Source of the DNA: Scatophagus argus
Lineage: Eukaryota; Chordata; Actinopteri; Scatophagidae
DNA length: 64,000 bases
Direction of reading: 5' to 3'
Assembly: GCF_020382885.2 (NCBI RefSeq)
Contig: NC_058493.1
Span: forward strand, 27,410,999 to 27,474,998
Position 1 is the stretch's first letter. Every line of letters begins with the position of its first letter. A program made the position numbers and the translations under genes. Below are positions 37,357 through 48,839 of the stretch, piece by piece. The notes below the pieces were generated by a model. The model did no database searches. It was not told the origin of the DNA and saw only the letters and a program-made list of their open reading frames with translations.

Positions 37357-37831
37357 ACTGGGACACAGCCGACACAATAAAATAAGCACTCACCCACTCC
37401 ACACAGGAAAAAGATCTCATTTAACGTTACTCTCTCTTTACCGAAAAGAGACTAGCACTACGTGCTAATGACAGCGAGGCTACAACCAATAAAAACACCC
37501 AGAAGAGACAAGAATCTGTGCTGCGGTTAACCTGCTAGCTAGGATAGCTTGTTGGCTAAAAACACACCTTCACATCACGCGAATTTTCAAGACCAAGACG
37601 AGCGTCAAAATGATAACCCTGATACGGAATCAATTTCAAAAATATTCAATAAGTGATGAAAATCAAGGAGCAAATTTTAGCTAATGTTCGAAACATCCTG
37701 CTTCCGTAACTAAATAAACGGAAACAATCCCATCATTAGGTGTTTCCCCCGGACATCGAAAGGGACGGACAGCAATATGTTGGAGGATCGACGCAGTCCG
37801 GATCACTTTACGCAGTTTGGTGTGTCTCACC
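37357..37831. promoter_or_regulatory. Shared head-to-head promoter of vps33b and hddc3
   Basis: 475 bases separate two start codons pointing away from each other. No TATA box stands out near either. The arrangement suggests one bidirectional promoter; untranslated first exons could also occupy part of it. Confidence 0.55.
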
Positions 37832-39735
37832 ATGAGTTCAGACGCAGCTTTGTTGTTAGAGACTGTACATTTTGCCGCAGAGAAACATCGCAACCAACGA
37901 CGTAAAGATGCAGAACAAACGCCGTACATTAATCACCCGATTGGTAGGTAGGAATCGTTTTACTTTGATGTGATGTGTTCGGATGCTGCCGGTAAATCAT
38001 TTAACACCCGAAAAGTGTCAAAGTCAGAACCGGACTGAGTCCATGTAGGAGGTTAAAGTAGTTCCTGATGTGTAAGTTTCGGTGTCCGGCATTGAAAGGA
38101 GAGAATAAAAAACATGTTGAGCATTTAATTAGTTTAATAGTACTTGTCGAGTTAGACAGGTGAATTGGCCAGCTATTCACATTTACTCGAATATACTTAA
38201 ACAAAAGCCGGTATTTAACTGCTAATGGTTGTGCTTACAACACAGTGTAAACAGGCCTAACGTGTAGCGCCCCTGGGATCTGTCTAAGGACCTTAGTTAT
38301 TTCTTATTAATACCAACAATTTTTCGTTGATTTGTAAATTTCCTGTCACCATTTTTTTGCTGATGCCAAAATAGTAATAATATAGTAATAATTTTTATTG
38401 TAATATACAATAAAAATTATTAATGGAAAATTTGTTTCAAAATACTTTCAACTATAATAGAATAGTACAAGTTAAAAGATTTATTATGTAAAATGTCAAC
38501 ATAAAATGACTAAAAAAGAAAACATTTTTACTGTTAAATTCAATGACTGCTTTATCTTTAGCCCTTTCATTTTGGTTGGGACTGCAGGTACTCTACAGCT
38601 GAGTGCAGTATTTTAGTTTAATATGACTGAGATTCCCCTTGTTGTATTCATGAGTTGTTGTTTATAATCCTGATATTTCTGACAGCAGCTGAAAACAATA
38701 AGACTTTCCTCTCTCTGACACTCACAGCTCTGTGTGTGTACTTTTAAGGAGTAGCCAGAATCCTCAGCCATGAAGGAGGCGTCACAGACATCGAGGTTTT
38801 GCAGGTACGTCACCGGTTAGTCTCTGCCAAAGTAACACTGTCGGGTCCAGCGTTTCCTGCGTTACTGATCCTGTGTGTTGTCTTTGTGCTGCAGGCCGCT
38901 TTGCTTCATGACACGGTGGAGGACACGGACACCTCTCCCGCAGAGCTTGAAGCAAAGTTCGGACCGATTGTGGCTCGTATCGTACAGGAGGTGACAGACG
39001 ATAAAAGCCTGCCCAAACAGGAGAGGAAGCGCCAGCAGGTGGAACACGCAGCTCATTGCAGCCGTCAAGCCAAACTGGTCAAACTGGCTGATAAACTGTA
39101 CAACCTGAGGGACCTGAACCGCTGCACACCTGTCGGTGAGCACCTCTCTCACTGCCACTGCTCATATACTCTTACTGCGCCCCTGTGGACTGTTAATTTT
39201 TCACGATGTAGCTGCCGCTGTCAGATGAATGTCTCAGAAAATTGTGATCGGCTTGTGATCGGAGGGTCACCGGTTCGATTCCCCCACTGGACGGGCAGGA
39301 AAAATTTGGGTGTGGTGGAGTGATTAATGCGAAAAATGCTCCCCTGATGTGCCCTTGAGCAAGGCACCTAACCCCCCAGTATGCTCCCCGGGCGCTGATG
39401 CTGCCCACTGCTCCTGTGTGTGTTTCACTGCATGTAATTTGCCGGGTGTTGCATGTGTGTGTTCAACTAAGGATGGGATAAATGCAGAAGACGAATTCAG
39501 TGTGTGTATGTAAGAATATATATACTGTCAATAAAGCTGATTCTTCTAAAGATTCTTCTTCTTACTTAACTGCCCTACCTTCTCCGTCTGTGTGTGTTTG
39601 GCAGGTTGGACAGCCGAAAGAGTCCAGGAATATTTTGTTTGGGCCTGCGAGGTGGTGAAAGGCCTGAGAGGCACCAACTCAACTCTGGAGGAGAAGCTGG
39701 AGGTGCTGTTCAGACAGAGAGGAGTCCAGCTCTGA
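37832..39735 (+). CDS. hddc3: Guanosine-3',5'-bis(diphosphate) 3'-pyrophosphohydrolase MESH1 (HD domain containing 3)
   Basis: Small HD-family metal hydrolase related to bacterial SpoT; the animal enzyme hydrolyses ppGpp in vitro and acts as a cytosolic NADPH phosphatase. Exons are 37832-37943, 38749-38804, 38895-39135 and 39605-39735, in frame, giving 179 residues, the same as human. Metal ligands are in place: His35 (YINHPIG), His61-Asp62 (AALLHDTVEDTD) and Asp122 (KLADKLYNLRDLNR). Glu65-Asp66 are the expected catalytic pair. EVTDDKSLPKQERKR and EYFVWACEVVKGLRGTN are family blocks. The start is the first ATG in the frame with an H-X-P exon matching the human N terminus. Intron 3 carries a SINE (39228-39548). 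Poly(A) signals lie at 39764-39769 and 39777-39782. Confidence 0.97.
38385..38415. repeat. AT-rich inverted repeat in hddc3 intron 1
   Basis: AATAATTTTTATTGTA is followed at once by TACAATAAAAATTATT, a near-perfect hairpin within a strongly AT-rich stretch (38300-38480). Confidence 0.6.
39228..39548 (+). mobile_element. tRNA-derived SINE in hddc3 intron 3
   Basis: B box GGTTCGATTCC lies at 39272-39282, preceded by CGGCTTGTGATCGGAGGGTC. The body reads TGATGTGCCCTTGAGCAAGG, then TTTCACTGCATGTA and GGGATAAATGCAGAAG, with a tail CAATAAAGCTGATTCTTCT. The A box is degraded. The same body occurs in reverse at 48840-49126. It starts after the coding exon, so hddc3 is intact. Confidence 0.85.
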
Positions 39736-39763
39736 CAACTTAGCCGCATACAGACTATTCATT

Positions 39764-39782
39764 AATAAATTATATCAATAAA
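39764..39782 (+). promoter_or_regulatory. Poly(A) signals for hddc3
   Basis: Two AATAAA hexamers (39764-39769 and 39777-39782), 29 and 42 bases past the stop. The 3' untranslated region is very short. Confidence 0.7.
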
Positions 39783-39829
39783 TTGTACTTCATATACACT
39801 TGAGTCATTTTTATTTGTTCATATTTTAG

Positions 39830-40500
39830 TTGTGTAGTCAGTCACACATTCACTGAAAACACTGATTCTTTTAATGACATTGTGGAAGTAAAAAGCTGCT
39901 CAATGTGCAGTTTTGCATGACAAAAACGCATGTGCATACGTCAGTATGCTAAGCAGTTTAACACTTGTAACAGATGAGGAGCCAGCATCACCGAGTGTGG
40001 GATTCATCATTATTGTAATGTCAAACAGTTGTCAGTTGTCAGTCATCAGAATCAGCTTTATTCACTGATTCAAGTATATGTACACAAATGAGGATTGTCG
40101 CTCAGATTTAAGTCAAAAAGAAAGTTGAACAAAGATACATAGGATTCGTGTAATATAAATAAATATCTTTATAACGTGTATGCAATGTTTATATCTTGTG
40201 TGCAGGACATACCGGTGATATGACGTACACTCTACAGCCATCTAGTAACGGTCTCTTGCTCCTGGTCACATTCATTTCAGCCTCTACTCTCACAGATCTG
40301 CATGCAGCAGTGATATCAGCCACTAGATGGCGATGTTGAATTAAAAAGTATTTACACGCAGCTGTAATCTTCTCTTTTAGCAAATCACACACTTGGTGTT
40401 TATTTTAAAACATAATAGCTAATACTAACCAATAAACTGCACTGCATCAGTGGTCTAGAAAAAGTCAGTTAGGTATTTTGTGTTAAGTAGTGTGCGGAGG
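39830..40500. other. Spacer between hddc3 and mfap1
   Basis: Contains a reverse-orientation retroelement-type tail near 40045-40105 (CAGAATCAGCTTTATTCACT) and a CTCF-like site at 40320-40333. No gene recognised. Confidence 0.5.
40320..40333 (+). promoter_or_regulatory. CTCF-like motif upstream of mfap1
   Basis: CCACTAGATGGCGA matches 13 of 14 positions of the CTCF core, about 315 bases upstream of the mfap1 start codon. Confidence 0.4.
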
Positions 40501-40554
40501 AAATGTCTTTCGGAAGAAATCCACTTCCTGTCCGCTCGCGCTGCAGTGTGTTAA

Positions 40555-40562
40555 ACTTCCGG
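40555..40562. promoter_or_regulatory. ETS-type site in the mfap1 promoter
   Basis: ACTTCCGG, about 90 bases before the start codon; CACTTCCTG and TTCGGAAG lie further upstream. Common in ubiquitous TATA-less promoters. Confidence 0.45.
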
Positions 40563-40647
40563 TTAACTGGAGCGACGAGGGCAGATTTTGACAAAGTAAA
40601 ATACTCCTTTTTAGCGTTATTCAGTTGATATCGTCGACCAGACAGCC

Positions 40648-43600
40648 ATGTCTAGTCGCGAAGCGCTCAACATGAAGCTTCCTCCGATCCAGTCCACGGC
40701 CGGAGCCGTGCCGGTCCGGAATGAGAAAGGTGAGGTTCAACCGCTAGCTAGCAGGCGGCTAGCGGCGTGCTAAGTTAGCCAGCTAACATCACTTAACCCT
40801 TCTCGTCTGAAATGACGAGCAGGAAAAAAATTGTAATTACTTAAAACAGTTACTAATACTAGCGGGTTCAGATTCACATAGGCTGCCGGAGCCTGTTCAT
40901 GTCTGTGGTTTGGGGATTAAATGAACAACAACTAAATATTGGTGTGATACTTGAGTGTCCACATACTTTTGGCCTAGTATTTAGATAAACCCCGCTGCGA
41001 CCTCACTCACTACCACACACCAACAACAAATCAATACAAATATTACACGTCCCAGTAGTATTTATTATAAGACTTGTACTACATGTGTATCTACCGGTTT
41101 TATAGTTGTTTGTTTGTTATGGTTGTTTTGGGTCACTTTTTTTCTGTTTTTGCTGTATTATTTTTTATTTCTCTTTATCTTGGCATTCAGTGTGCAGCAC
41201 AGGAAGAATTTCATTGTACAGGCAAACGTGTTTCTTTCTGTGCATATGACAATAATCACTTTGACTTTGACTTGACTTTGTAATGTATTGGGATAAGGCT
41301 TTCAGTAACACATTTAATGCTTTTCAGGTAACGTAGTTATGTAAATATGTGGGTTTGGTAGGGCTGAAACGGTTATTTTGATAACCATTCACAAAATAGG
41401 AATACATTATTGGTCTGGCCAATTATTAGGTCAATATTCAACAATTCTTTGATTATACATATCTGCCTTATCGGTCTCCATCATTACTAATGATCTGTAC
41501 CAGCCCCAAATAAACCATAACAGTCTATCTCTGGTTCAAAACATATCAAAACACGATTCAGTTAAAAAGCTCATTACTGTCTTTGCACCTCCCAGGTGAG
41601 CTGTCCATGGAGAAGGTGAAGGTGAAGAGGTATGTGTCAGGTAAACGTCCTGACTATGCCCCAATGGAGTCGTCAGATGAGGAGGAAGAGGACTTCCAGT
41701 TTGTGAAGAAGGGCAAAGAAATGGAGCCAGAGGTGGAGCTGGAGGAAGAGGAAGTCTCAGATCCACGTCTCAGACGTCTCCTCAACCGTGTCTCTGAGGA
41801 CGTGGAGGAGAGGTATCGTACCACTCTGAAGATTTTATTTGAGTTGGCTGACATGGTCGGTATATCTTATGGTACTAAAATTTAAATCCGCACAACTTCC
41901 CCTTTCTTTGCCCTCAGGCTTGCGAGACACAGGCAGATCGCAGAGCCTGAAGTCGTGGCTGAGAGCAGCGACGAGTCTGAGGAAGGCACCTGGCACCCAG
42001 AGCGAGAGGAGAGCAGCGAGGAGGAAGAGGAGGAAGAGGAAGAAGTGGATGATGAGGTTGCTATCCGTGTTATTTCAACTAAATGTTCTGCTCCTCCCAG
42101 TCACATAAGAATTTCTGTCAGTATTTCTTTCTTTATAGTCAGAAAAGTTTGTAATGTGGCCTTGCTCATTCTGTGCAGGAAATTGAGAGAAGACGAGCAA
42201 TGATGAGGCAGCGAGCCATTGAACGGAAGAATGAGGAGATGGAGGTCATGGAGGTGGAGGAGGAAGGGAAGTCCGGGGAGGAGTCAGAGTCAGAGTCTGA
42301 ATATGAAGAATATACAGACAGTGAGGATGAAGCAGAGCCACGGCTCAAGCCCGTCTTCATCCGCAAGTATGAACCAAAACAACTGCAAATGTCTCTGAAA
42401 ATGAATGCACTGTGACCCGTAAATGCAGCTGACTGCTGTCTTTGAACACATCACCTGGAGGCATGAGCCTGAGATGCTCACATAGACTACTTCAAGTCAA
42501 GTTAAATGTCCCATTGAGGGGCTTTCAGGTTGTTATTTCTTCATGTAGGATGAAACTTTTCGGACAGAACAGTTCAGGTGATTCATGTCACATCTGAAGT
42601 AAACTGTTCCCATTTTTCTAAAAGCATGAGAGTTGGTATACTGGTGCAGTTTGGGGTACTGATTATTTCAGAAGTTGAGCCTGTCAGGACTGATCTGTAC
42701 CACCTGATCTACACTGGACATGTGCAATAATGATCCTTTCAGTCAAAATGACTCATGACGTGAATAACTGACCATAAAACACATTTCAAACAAGCTGGCA
42801 CAAGGGCAACAAAAGACTGGGAAATTTGTGGGACGCTCAGAAAATACCTGTTTGTAATATTCCACGGATTATAGTGGTATCACGACTGGATATGAAAGAC
42901 GTGACTAACTAAAGGATGTTACTACATGGGCTCAGGAACACTTTGTAAAACCGTTGTGGTAAACAGTTTGCAAACGATTGCATTGTGTTTTTACGTTTTA
43001 CACAGCATCTCTGTGTTGCTGTTTTGGAATCAGTTTGAAGAACAGACACATGAGTGTTGATTTGTTGTTTCCCCGTCTGTGTGCACCACAGAAAGGACAG
43101 AATCACTGTGGCGGAGCGAGAAGCAGAGGAGCAGAGGCAACGAGAGCTGGAGGCCGAAGCCAAGAGGCAGGCGGAGGAACGACGGCGCTACACCCTCAAG
43201 ATCGTGGAGGAGGAGGCTAAGAAGGAGTTTGAGGAGAACCGACGCACACTGGCTGCTCTGGACGCTTTGGACACCGACGGCGAGAACGAGGAGGAAGAAT
43301 ACGAAGCCTGGAAAGTCCGAGAACTGAAACGCATCAAGAGGGACAGAGAGGCCAGAGAAACGTGAGTAGCTTTGACCACCTGAAATGACTGGCTTAGTCC
43401 CTTGCAGTGAGCAGCTGTTGTTGTTGGGATGATAACGAGTGGTGTTTGTCCTCAGCATGGAAAGGGAGAAGGCAGAAATCGAGAGATTCCACAACTTGAC
43501 GGAGGAGGAGCGCAGGGCCGAGCTCCGCAACAATGGCAAAGTCATCACCAACAAAGCCACCAAAGGCAAATACAAGTTCCTCCAGAAGTACTACCACAGA

Positions 43601-44478
43601 GGAGCCTTCTTCATGGTGAGTCACTGCACAGCTTTTGTCCTCAGTGAGAAAGGATACAAGTCAGTCCTAGTTCGAAGTACTTCAGTCGCCACGGGTATTC
43701 AGCTCCAATCAGCGTCTTTAGCAGGTTTACCTGTGGTTAAAAAAATACCTGCATACACATGCTTATTTTGGGCATAAAATGGTATCAGATACATCAGGTC
43801 TACATGAAACCTTTCAGGTGACGTGGACTTCAGTGTCCAAAAAACATTTTTAATCTGTTTTTCTGATGTGAATAACATTAAAGGTAAGGATGTTTTCGTA
43901 AGCTGCATAGCTGATATTAGCTTCATCAAAGACAAAATGTAGTCTGTCAGCATATGTGGCTGTTAAAATCCTAAAGATAATTTTGAAACTCATTCTTTTT
44001 AATGTACCGTCAACGTTTATTCACTTTGTGGGTACTGAACAAAGGAGCCCATAAAGTGTTGCAGACAGTAAACCACAGTGAGTCCAAACATGATTTCTGT
44101 TACAGGATTCTGAAGAGGATGTGTACAAGAGGGATTTCAGCGCACCAACTCTGGAGGATCACTTCAATAAAACCATCTTGCCCAAAGTCATGCAGGTCAG
44201 CTGCTTTGATGTCATCTGTGTGTTTAACTGCGCTGTAGTTCAGCTGAACGACGGTGAAGCCGTTCAGTTCTCTGATTTGACCTGTTTTCCCTCATCAGGT
44301 CAAAAACTTTGGTCGCTCTGGACGCACCAAGTACACCCACCTGGTGGACCAGGACACCACGTCGTTCGACTCAGCCTGGGCCCAGGAGAGCGCTCAAAAC
44401 AGCAAGTTCTTCAAGCAGAAGGCGGCAGGCGTGAGGGACGTGTTCGACCGGCCCACAGTGAAGAAGAGGAAGACTTGA
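40648..44478 (+). CDS. mfap1: Microfibrillar-associated protein 1 (spliceosomal B-complex protein)
   Basis: Despite the name, a nuclear protein of the spliceosomal B complex that contacts PRPF38A. Coding exons are 40648-40729, 41596-41812, 41918-42056, 42179-42366, 43092-43361, 43456-43615, 44106-44195 and 44299-44478, in frame, giving 441 residues (human 439). Visible in order: [35 protein letters not shown]; acidic Glu/Asp runs in exons 2-4; [20 protein letters not shown]; a long charged helix (RREAR-type coiled coil) in exon 5; then the conserved tail [36 protein letters not shown] and [17 protein letters not shown]. The donor after exon 3 reads GAG|GTTGCT, weak but the only junction restoring VDDEEIERRR. 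Convergent with hypk, as in human 15q15.3. Confidence 0.97.
40956..40974. mobile_element. Solo Tc1/mariner-type terminal fragment in mfap1 intron 1
   Basis: TGTCCACATACTTTTGGCC equals the right terminus of the element at 61631-62037. No partner end was found in this intron. Confidence 0.5.
41150..41285 (+). mobile_element. Probable non-LTR retroelement tail in mfap1 intron 1
   Basis: AGAATTTCATTGTACAGGC, TATGACAATAATCACTTTG and a short TTGACTT repeat resemble 3' ends of teleost LINEs. No coding part is attached. Confidence 0.4.
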
Positions 44479-45135
44479 GATGAGTGAGGCTGTGAAACGG
44501 ACTTCGCTGCAGCTTTAAAGACTGTGCTGCATCCTGCTGAGTCCAGCGATTCTCTTCCTGGACATCATGTTGTGGAAGAAAAATAGACTGATGAACTGTT
44601 TATCTACCAGGAAGGTGCTGCGTCATTTAAAAACCTGACCTTATTTTGGCTCCTCAAACCCTTCGTTAAACCTGGGTCCTGTGTGTACATGATTCATACG
44701 TACCAAAGGTTTTGGAACTGGTCCAGCAGATCACCTCATGTGGCTTCCATGTAATCCTTTGAGATGACTCCTATCGTCCATCTTTAGAGGACGTGTCTTT
44801 GACGGTCGGAGTTGCTCCAAAGGATTTCATGGCAGCCACTGCAGCTGAGGTTCTCTGCTGGACCAATTCCAAAACTTTGGTACACATGAACCACAGACAC
44901 ACCAGCATATGTACACCCAGGACCCAGGTTTACAAAAATCCCAGGATTCTCCTTGAAGCTCCAGCTGGTTTTCACTTCTTTAAGCAGAAAGTCACAGTAA
45001 CTTATCAGTTTAAGGCAGAAGGTTGGAACGTCATTTTGTACAAATAACATCCAGATTAGATTCTTGTATTGATTTCCTGCATTAGCTTTTTTTTTGTCAT
45101 ATTTGTGAAAGTGCTGTAAACTTGATTGGCTTGTG

Positions 45136-45141
45136 AATAAA
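45136..45141 (+). promoter_or_regulatory. Poly(A) signal for mfap1
   Basis: AATAAA, 658 bases past the mfap1 stop and only 88 bases before the opposing hypk signal. Confidence 0.65.
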
Positions 45142-45228
45142 ACTTTTCCTCCTTTTTAAAAATCTTTTCCAGTTAAAACAAGTATTAAAATGACTTAAAT
45201 CTCAGGCACAAAAGGTAATAGGTCATTT

Positions 45229-45234
45229 TTTATT
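45229..45234 (-). promoter_or_regulatory. Poly(A) signal for hypk
   Basis: AATAAA on the minus strand, 134 bases past the hypk stop. Confidence 0.65.
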
Positions 45235-45367
45235 TTAAAAAAGCAAAAAAGGGATTTGGGGAAAATTACATCTTTTAACAGCTGAGTTCAGTTCAGCCTT
45301 ACGGTCTTGGTTAGGCCTGGTTAAAAAAACACAAAGTGAAGCAGTCCATTGTGTAAATGCTGTTTGT

Positions 45368-47864
45368 TCAGTTGGTCAGAGCCACCAGAGCCTCCACCAC
45401 GTTCCCCATGTGTTCCCTCAGACTGCGTTCTGCCACGGCCCTCGAAATCTCCATCTCTGACATCTGCACACACACACACCGACATCACAACGTGAGCCAA
45501 ACGGACCGCACATACTGTTCATGTGAATGCATCTTTTTGGAACTAAACTAAACTGATATCATCATGCAATGCAACCAATCGACAAGCAGGGCGCCAAGAC
45601 AAAGTTTAAAGTCTTGGGGCCTCATTGAGGAAACCTTACTTTAAAATCCAGACTGGATCATAGTGACTCTCCTGCTGGTCACGTTGGGGTACTGCAGTTA
45701 CAGGGGCACATTCATCCAAGTCTGTGGTGAACTTTGCACAGACTATATGAATCATGCGATGGGATTGATTAAAATGGTGTGAGCAATTAATAGCTGAGCC
45801 ATTTTCTTAATATCAGCCACATTTCTGTCTCAGCAGCGACTACGTTTTGTTTGTCCACAGACCAAAACGTGCTGCCTGGCTTCAGTCTGCTCTGCCAGCA
45901 CTGTGATCTCATCTGCTCACAGGTTTGACTTCCTCTTTTAGCCCGCGGCTATTCCCGACTAAACCTGAATTCGTGCTATTAGAGGAACCTCAAGGCAGGT
46001 GCTGATGTTCATCTGAGGTTCAGACTGAAGAGAATTCTTAATGAGCCAGCAGACAAGGACCCTTCAGATGGTTTGCAGAAGACCGCTTGCCCCTGTGCAC
46101 AGAGCTTTGACCTCAAACTCATCCAGCACCTTTGAGATGAACTGGGATGCTGACAGAGCCAGAGCTCATCATCCAGCTCCAAAGTGAACAGATTAGAAGA
46201 AAAAAAAAGAGTGAAGAACTTACAATTAATTCTACATCTTCTTTCTTGATGGTGACTTTAGCCAACTCTTTTTCTCTGAAAACAAAACGACATACAGTGA
46301 GAACAATCGACAGGTTCTGTGTCTTGGACGGAAATGATTAGACTGCATGTCAGGATGCTGAGAGATTAAAAATCTGGAAAAGCCAGCTGTTTGTTTCCTG
46401 CGACTACAGGACTGATGTACCATCTGCTGCTGTGAGACATCGCCTGAGTCTGCACTGATCTCACCTCTCTTGTTTGGCCTTCTGTTCTCGTGACCTCCTG
46501 TCTCCAATCACTGACATGGCCTGAAAAGGGGAAAAAAAACCAAAAGGTAAAGGCCCAGACACACCTGACCATCACCACAGAAGTCACAAAGGCCGACTCT
46601 TCAGGTGCTGCAGTGAAAATGTGTGTACTGGAATGACCTTCTCGATCGCTGGGTTTCCTCACATTTCTCTTTTGGTGTACTGATGTGCTTATAGCAAATT
46701 TGTTGTTTATAATTTAGGAATTATCACCGAACGGAATACAAGATATCTCACATTTCCCTTGCATCTACGGACGACCTATTTCTGACGCATGACAAACATT
46801 TCGGTTTAAGTTTGACGATGACTTGGCCTCACACAGAAAACAGACTGCAGCTGAAGCGACCTATCTGACCCACACTAACACGTTAGACAGCCAGGAAAAA
46901 GAAATAATTACAACTAAATCTGCAAACTGACTCAGTTTCACTTGCTGTAAACTTTAAATACGCTGTGGCGGTTTGGGACATCCAGCTGAGCATCTATGAA
47001 AGCTCAGAGTGTTTTCATAGATGCTCACAGCAGCTTCATCTTCTCAGAAAACTCAGTGTCCGTCAGGAGACTGTAAAACTACTGTATTGTGTTTTAAGTC
47101 ACAGCATTTTAAAAAGAATGTCTTGGGGGTTTTAGGCGGCTGGTAACATTAAAAAAAGAACATGTCACTTTAGGTTCCCTGAACCTTTTTTCAACATTTC
47201 AATAGACTAAATGCCTCATCAGTAAGTGGAAGATTAGCCACAGATTAATCGCTGATAAATAACTGTTACTCGTCCTCTTTAAGGAAACTCACATTTTTGA
47301 TAGTTTTTCTTACTAATACGAAAACAAGCCAAACAAACATTTGTTCATGTACAGAAATATTCCTCTGACTTCTGGTCGCACGACTTCTTGTCACTATTAA
47401 AAACGTTAAATTCAGATGACTGTGGAGAACAGAGATGACGAACAGTTTTAGTAAACCAGCTAAGAGGCAGTTAGCCGCTGAGTTAATCGTTCGTTGCTCA
47501 GTTCCCAAGCAAACCACAACTGCTTTTTAATCTGGAGGGGCGAGAACTGCTTATAAATCTATAATTCGACCGGACAGGAAAAACCCTGCAGAAATGTTGC
47601 TAACTAAACACTTCACATGCTGCGGTACCAGTGATGATGTACGGACATAGCCGGGAAACATGCGGCCATGTTTCCCTGCTAACGTTAGCCCGGAGCTCTC
47701 ACCGTTTCTAAATCAGAGCTGGAGATTTCCTTCTCCTCCGCGTAGTCCGTGACTCGCTCCAAATCTGCGGCTCCGCTGTCATGTTTACGAGGCTTTTCTG
47801 CCGGTTTTCCAGTGCAGTTTTCCTCAGCTTCGAGGTCCAAATCGACGTCTCCCTCTGCCGCCAT
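45368..47864 (-). CDS. hypk: Huntingtin-interacting protein K (NatA regulator)
   Basis: Small chaperone-like protein that binds the ribosome-associated NatA N-terminal acetyltransferase and inhibits its activity; first found as a huntingtin partner. Coding exons are 47703-47864, 46465-46520, 46224-46275 and 45368-45463, in frame, giving 121 residues. The N-terminal half is acidic and disordered (MAAEGDVDLDLEAEE). A helix follows (IGDRRSREQKAKQERE), and the C-terminal UBA-like fold is complete (KVTIKKEDVELIMSEMEISR, then AVAERSLREHMGNVVEALV, ending ALTN). The start is the first ATG and matches the family N terminus. The gene runs toward mfap1 and away from the serine incorporator, the order known from human 15q15.3. 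The last intron holds a Tc1-like remnant (46085-46170). Confidence 0.97.
46085..46170 (+). mobile_element. Tc1/mariner transposase remnant in a hypk intron
   Basis: TGTGCACAGAGCTTTGACCT..CTCATCCAGCACCTTTGAGATGAACTGGGATGC parallels the better preserved copy at 48410-48440 (PDLNPIQHLWDEL region). Short and degraded. Confidence 0.55.
46662..47700. other. hypk intron 1, nothing coding seen
   Basis: AT-rich intron. A perfect inverted pair CTATGAAA..CTC / TTTCATAG lies near 46993-47024. Confidence 0.45.
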
Positions 47865-47945
47865 GTTTGCTCCAGTGAGGCCGGAACAAAAAGAAAGGTT
47901 CCCTCAAACATCGGAAGGAAAATGGGGTAGTACCGGAAAGAAGAG
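47865..47945 (-). promoter_or_regulatory. hypk promoter side
   Basis: Holds ETS-like CCGGAA cores at 47881 and 47933. No TATA box is evident. Confidence 0.3.
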
Positions 47946-48149
47946 TAATTTAAAGAAGGCATCTGCAATTTGATTTAATCACAATACCAAGGTTCTGTGA
48001 TGTTGTACTGGACTATCAGCGGTGGAAAGCGACTTAGTACAATTGTAGATTCTTATTATTAATATAAAATATAAATCATCTAATAAATGATTATGTATCA
48101 CACCATCCAGCAGCGTGTACATGTTATATATAACCTCATTATTCTTGAC

Positions 48150-48490
48150 TCCAGGTGTGGTGTGGGGCTGTTCCTCAGGGTTTGTGCTCGGCCCCTGACT
48201 TCCAGTGAAGGGAAATCTTAATGCTTCAGCACACCAAGACATTTTGGACAATGCTATGCTTCCAACTTTGTGGCAACAGTTTGTTGAAGGCCCTTTTCTA
48301 TTCCAGCATGACTGTGCCCCAGTGCACAAAGCAAAGCTCCATAAAGACATGGTTGGATGAGTTTGGTGTGGAAGAACTTGACTGGCCCACACAGAGCCCT
48401 GACCTCAACCCCATCCAACACCTTTGGGATGAACTGGAACCAAAACTGAATTTTGAATTTTTGGAAATTTGCCCCACCTTTATTAAAAAC
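48150..48490 (+). mobile_element. Tc1/mariner transposon relic with transposase C-terminal part
   Basis: Plain DNA transposon fossil. One frame reads IKTWLDEFGVEELDWPTQSP followed by DLNPIQHLWDELE, the C-terminal block of IS630/Tc1/mariner transposases with the last acidic catalytic region. The upstream FQHDCAPVHKAK block is in another frame, one frameshift apart. Neither terminal inverted repeat is complete and the N-terminal DNA-binding part is absent, so it cannot move by itself. A short AACAAT run follows at 48488-48514. Confidence 0.85.
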
Positions 48491-48839
48491 AACAATAACA
48501 ATAACAACAATAGAAAAGCATTAACTAACTAATTACCCAAACTTATCTAATAATTTATTGGATGAGGTTGTGCTGTAACCATAAAATAACAAACTTGTGT
48601 GTCTCCAGCCTCACTGCTGAATGTTCATGTTTCAGTTTCAGATGAGGTTTGTGCTCCAGAAGTCCAGCATGTGTAATCTGTCTGTGAGAAAGCTATGAAA
48701 GTGTGCTAGTTTCACATTAGCAACAAGGACAACATGAACAGAATACAAAAAATAAGCCAAAGTGGCCACATTCATCATATGTATGCACAGTATTAACGTG
48801 CTGTACCTTCTATACAGCCTCTCCATGTGTCAATACATT

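Noticed and set aside
43030-43575. 181-codon minus-strand frame
   Set aside because: Antisense of mfap1 exons 5-6, whose Glu/Arg-rich codons leave the opposite strand open.
48221-48532. 103-codon frame taken as a host gene
   Set aside because: It is the C-terminal piece of a Tc1/mariner transposase in a broken transposon relic.
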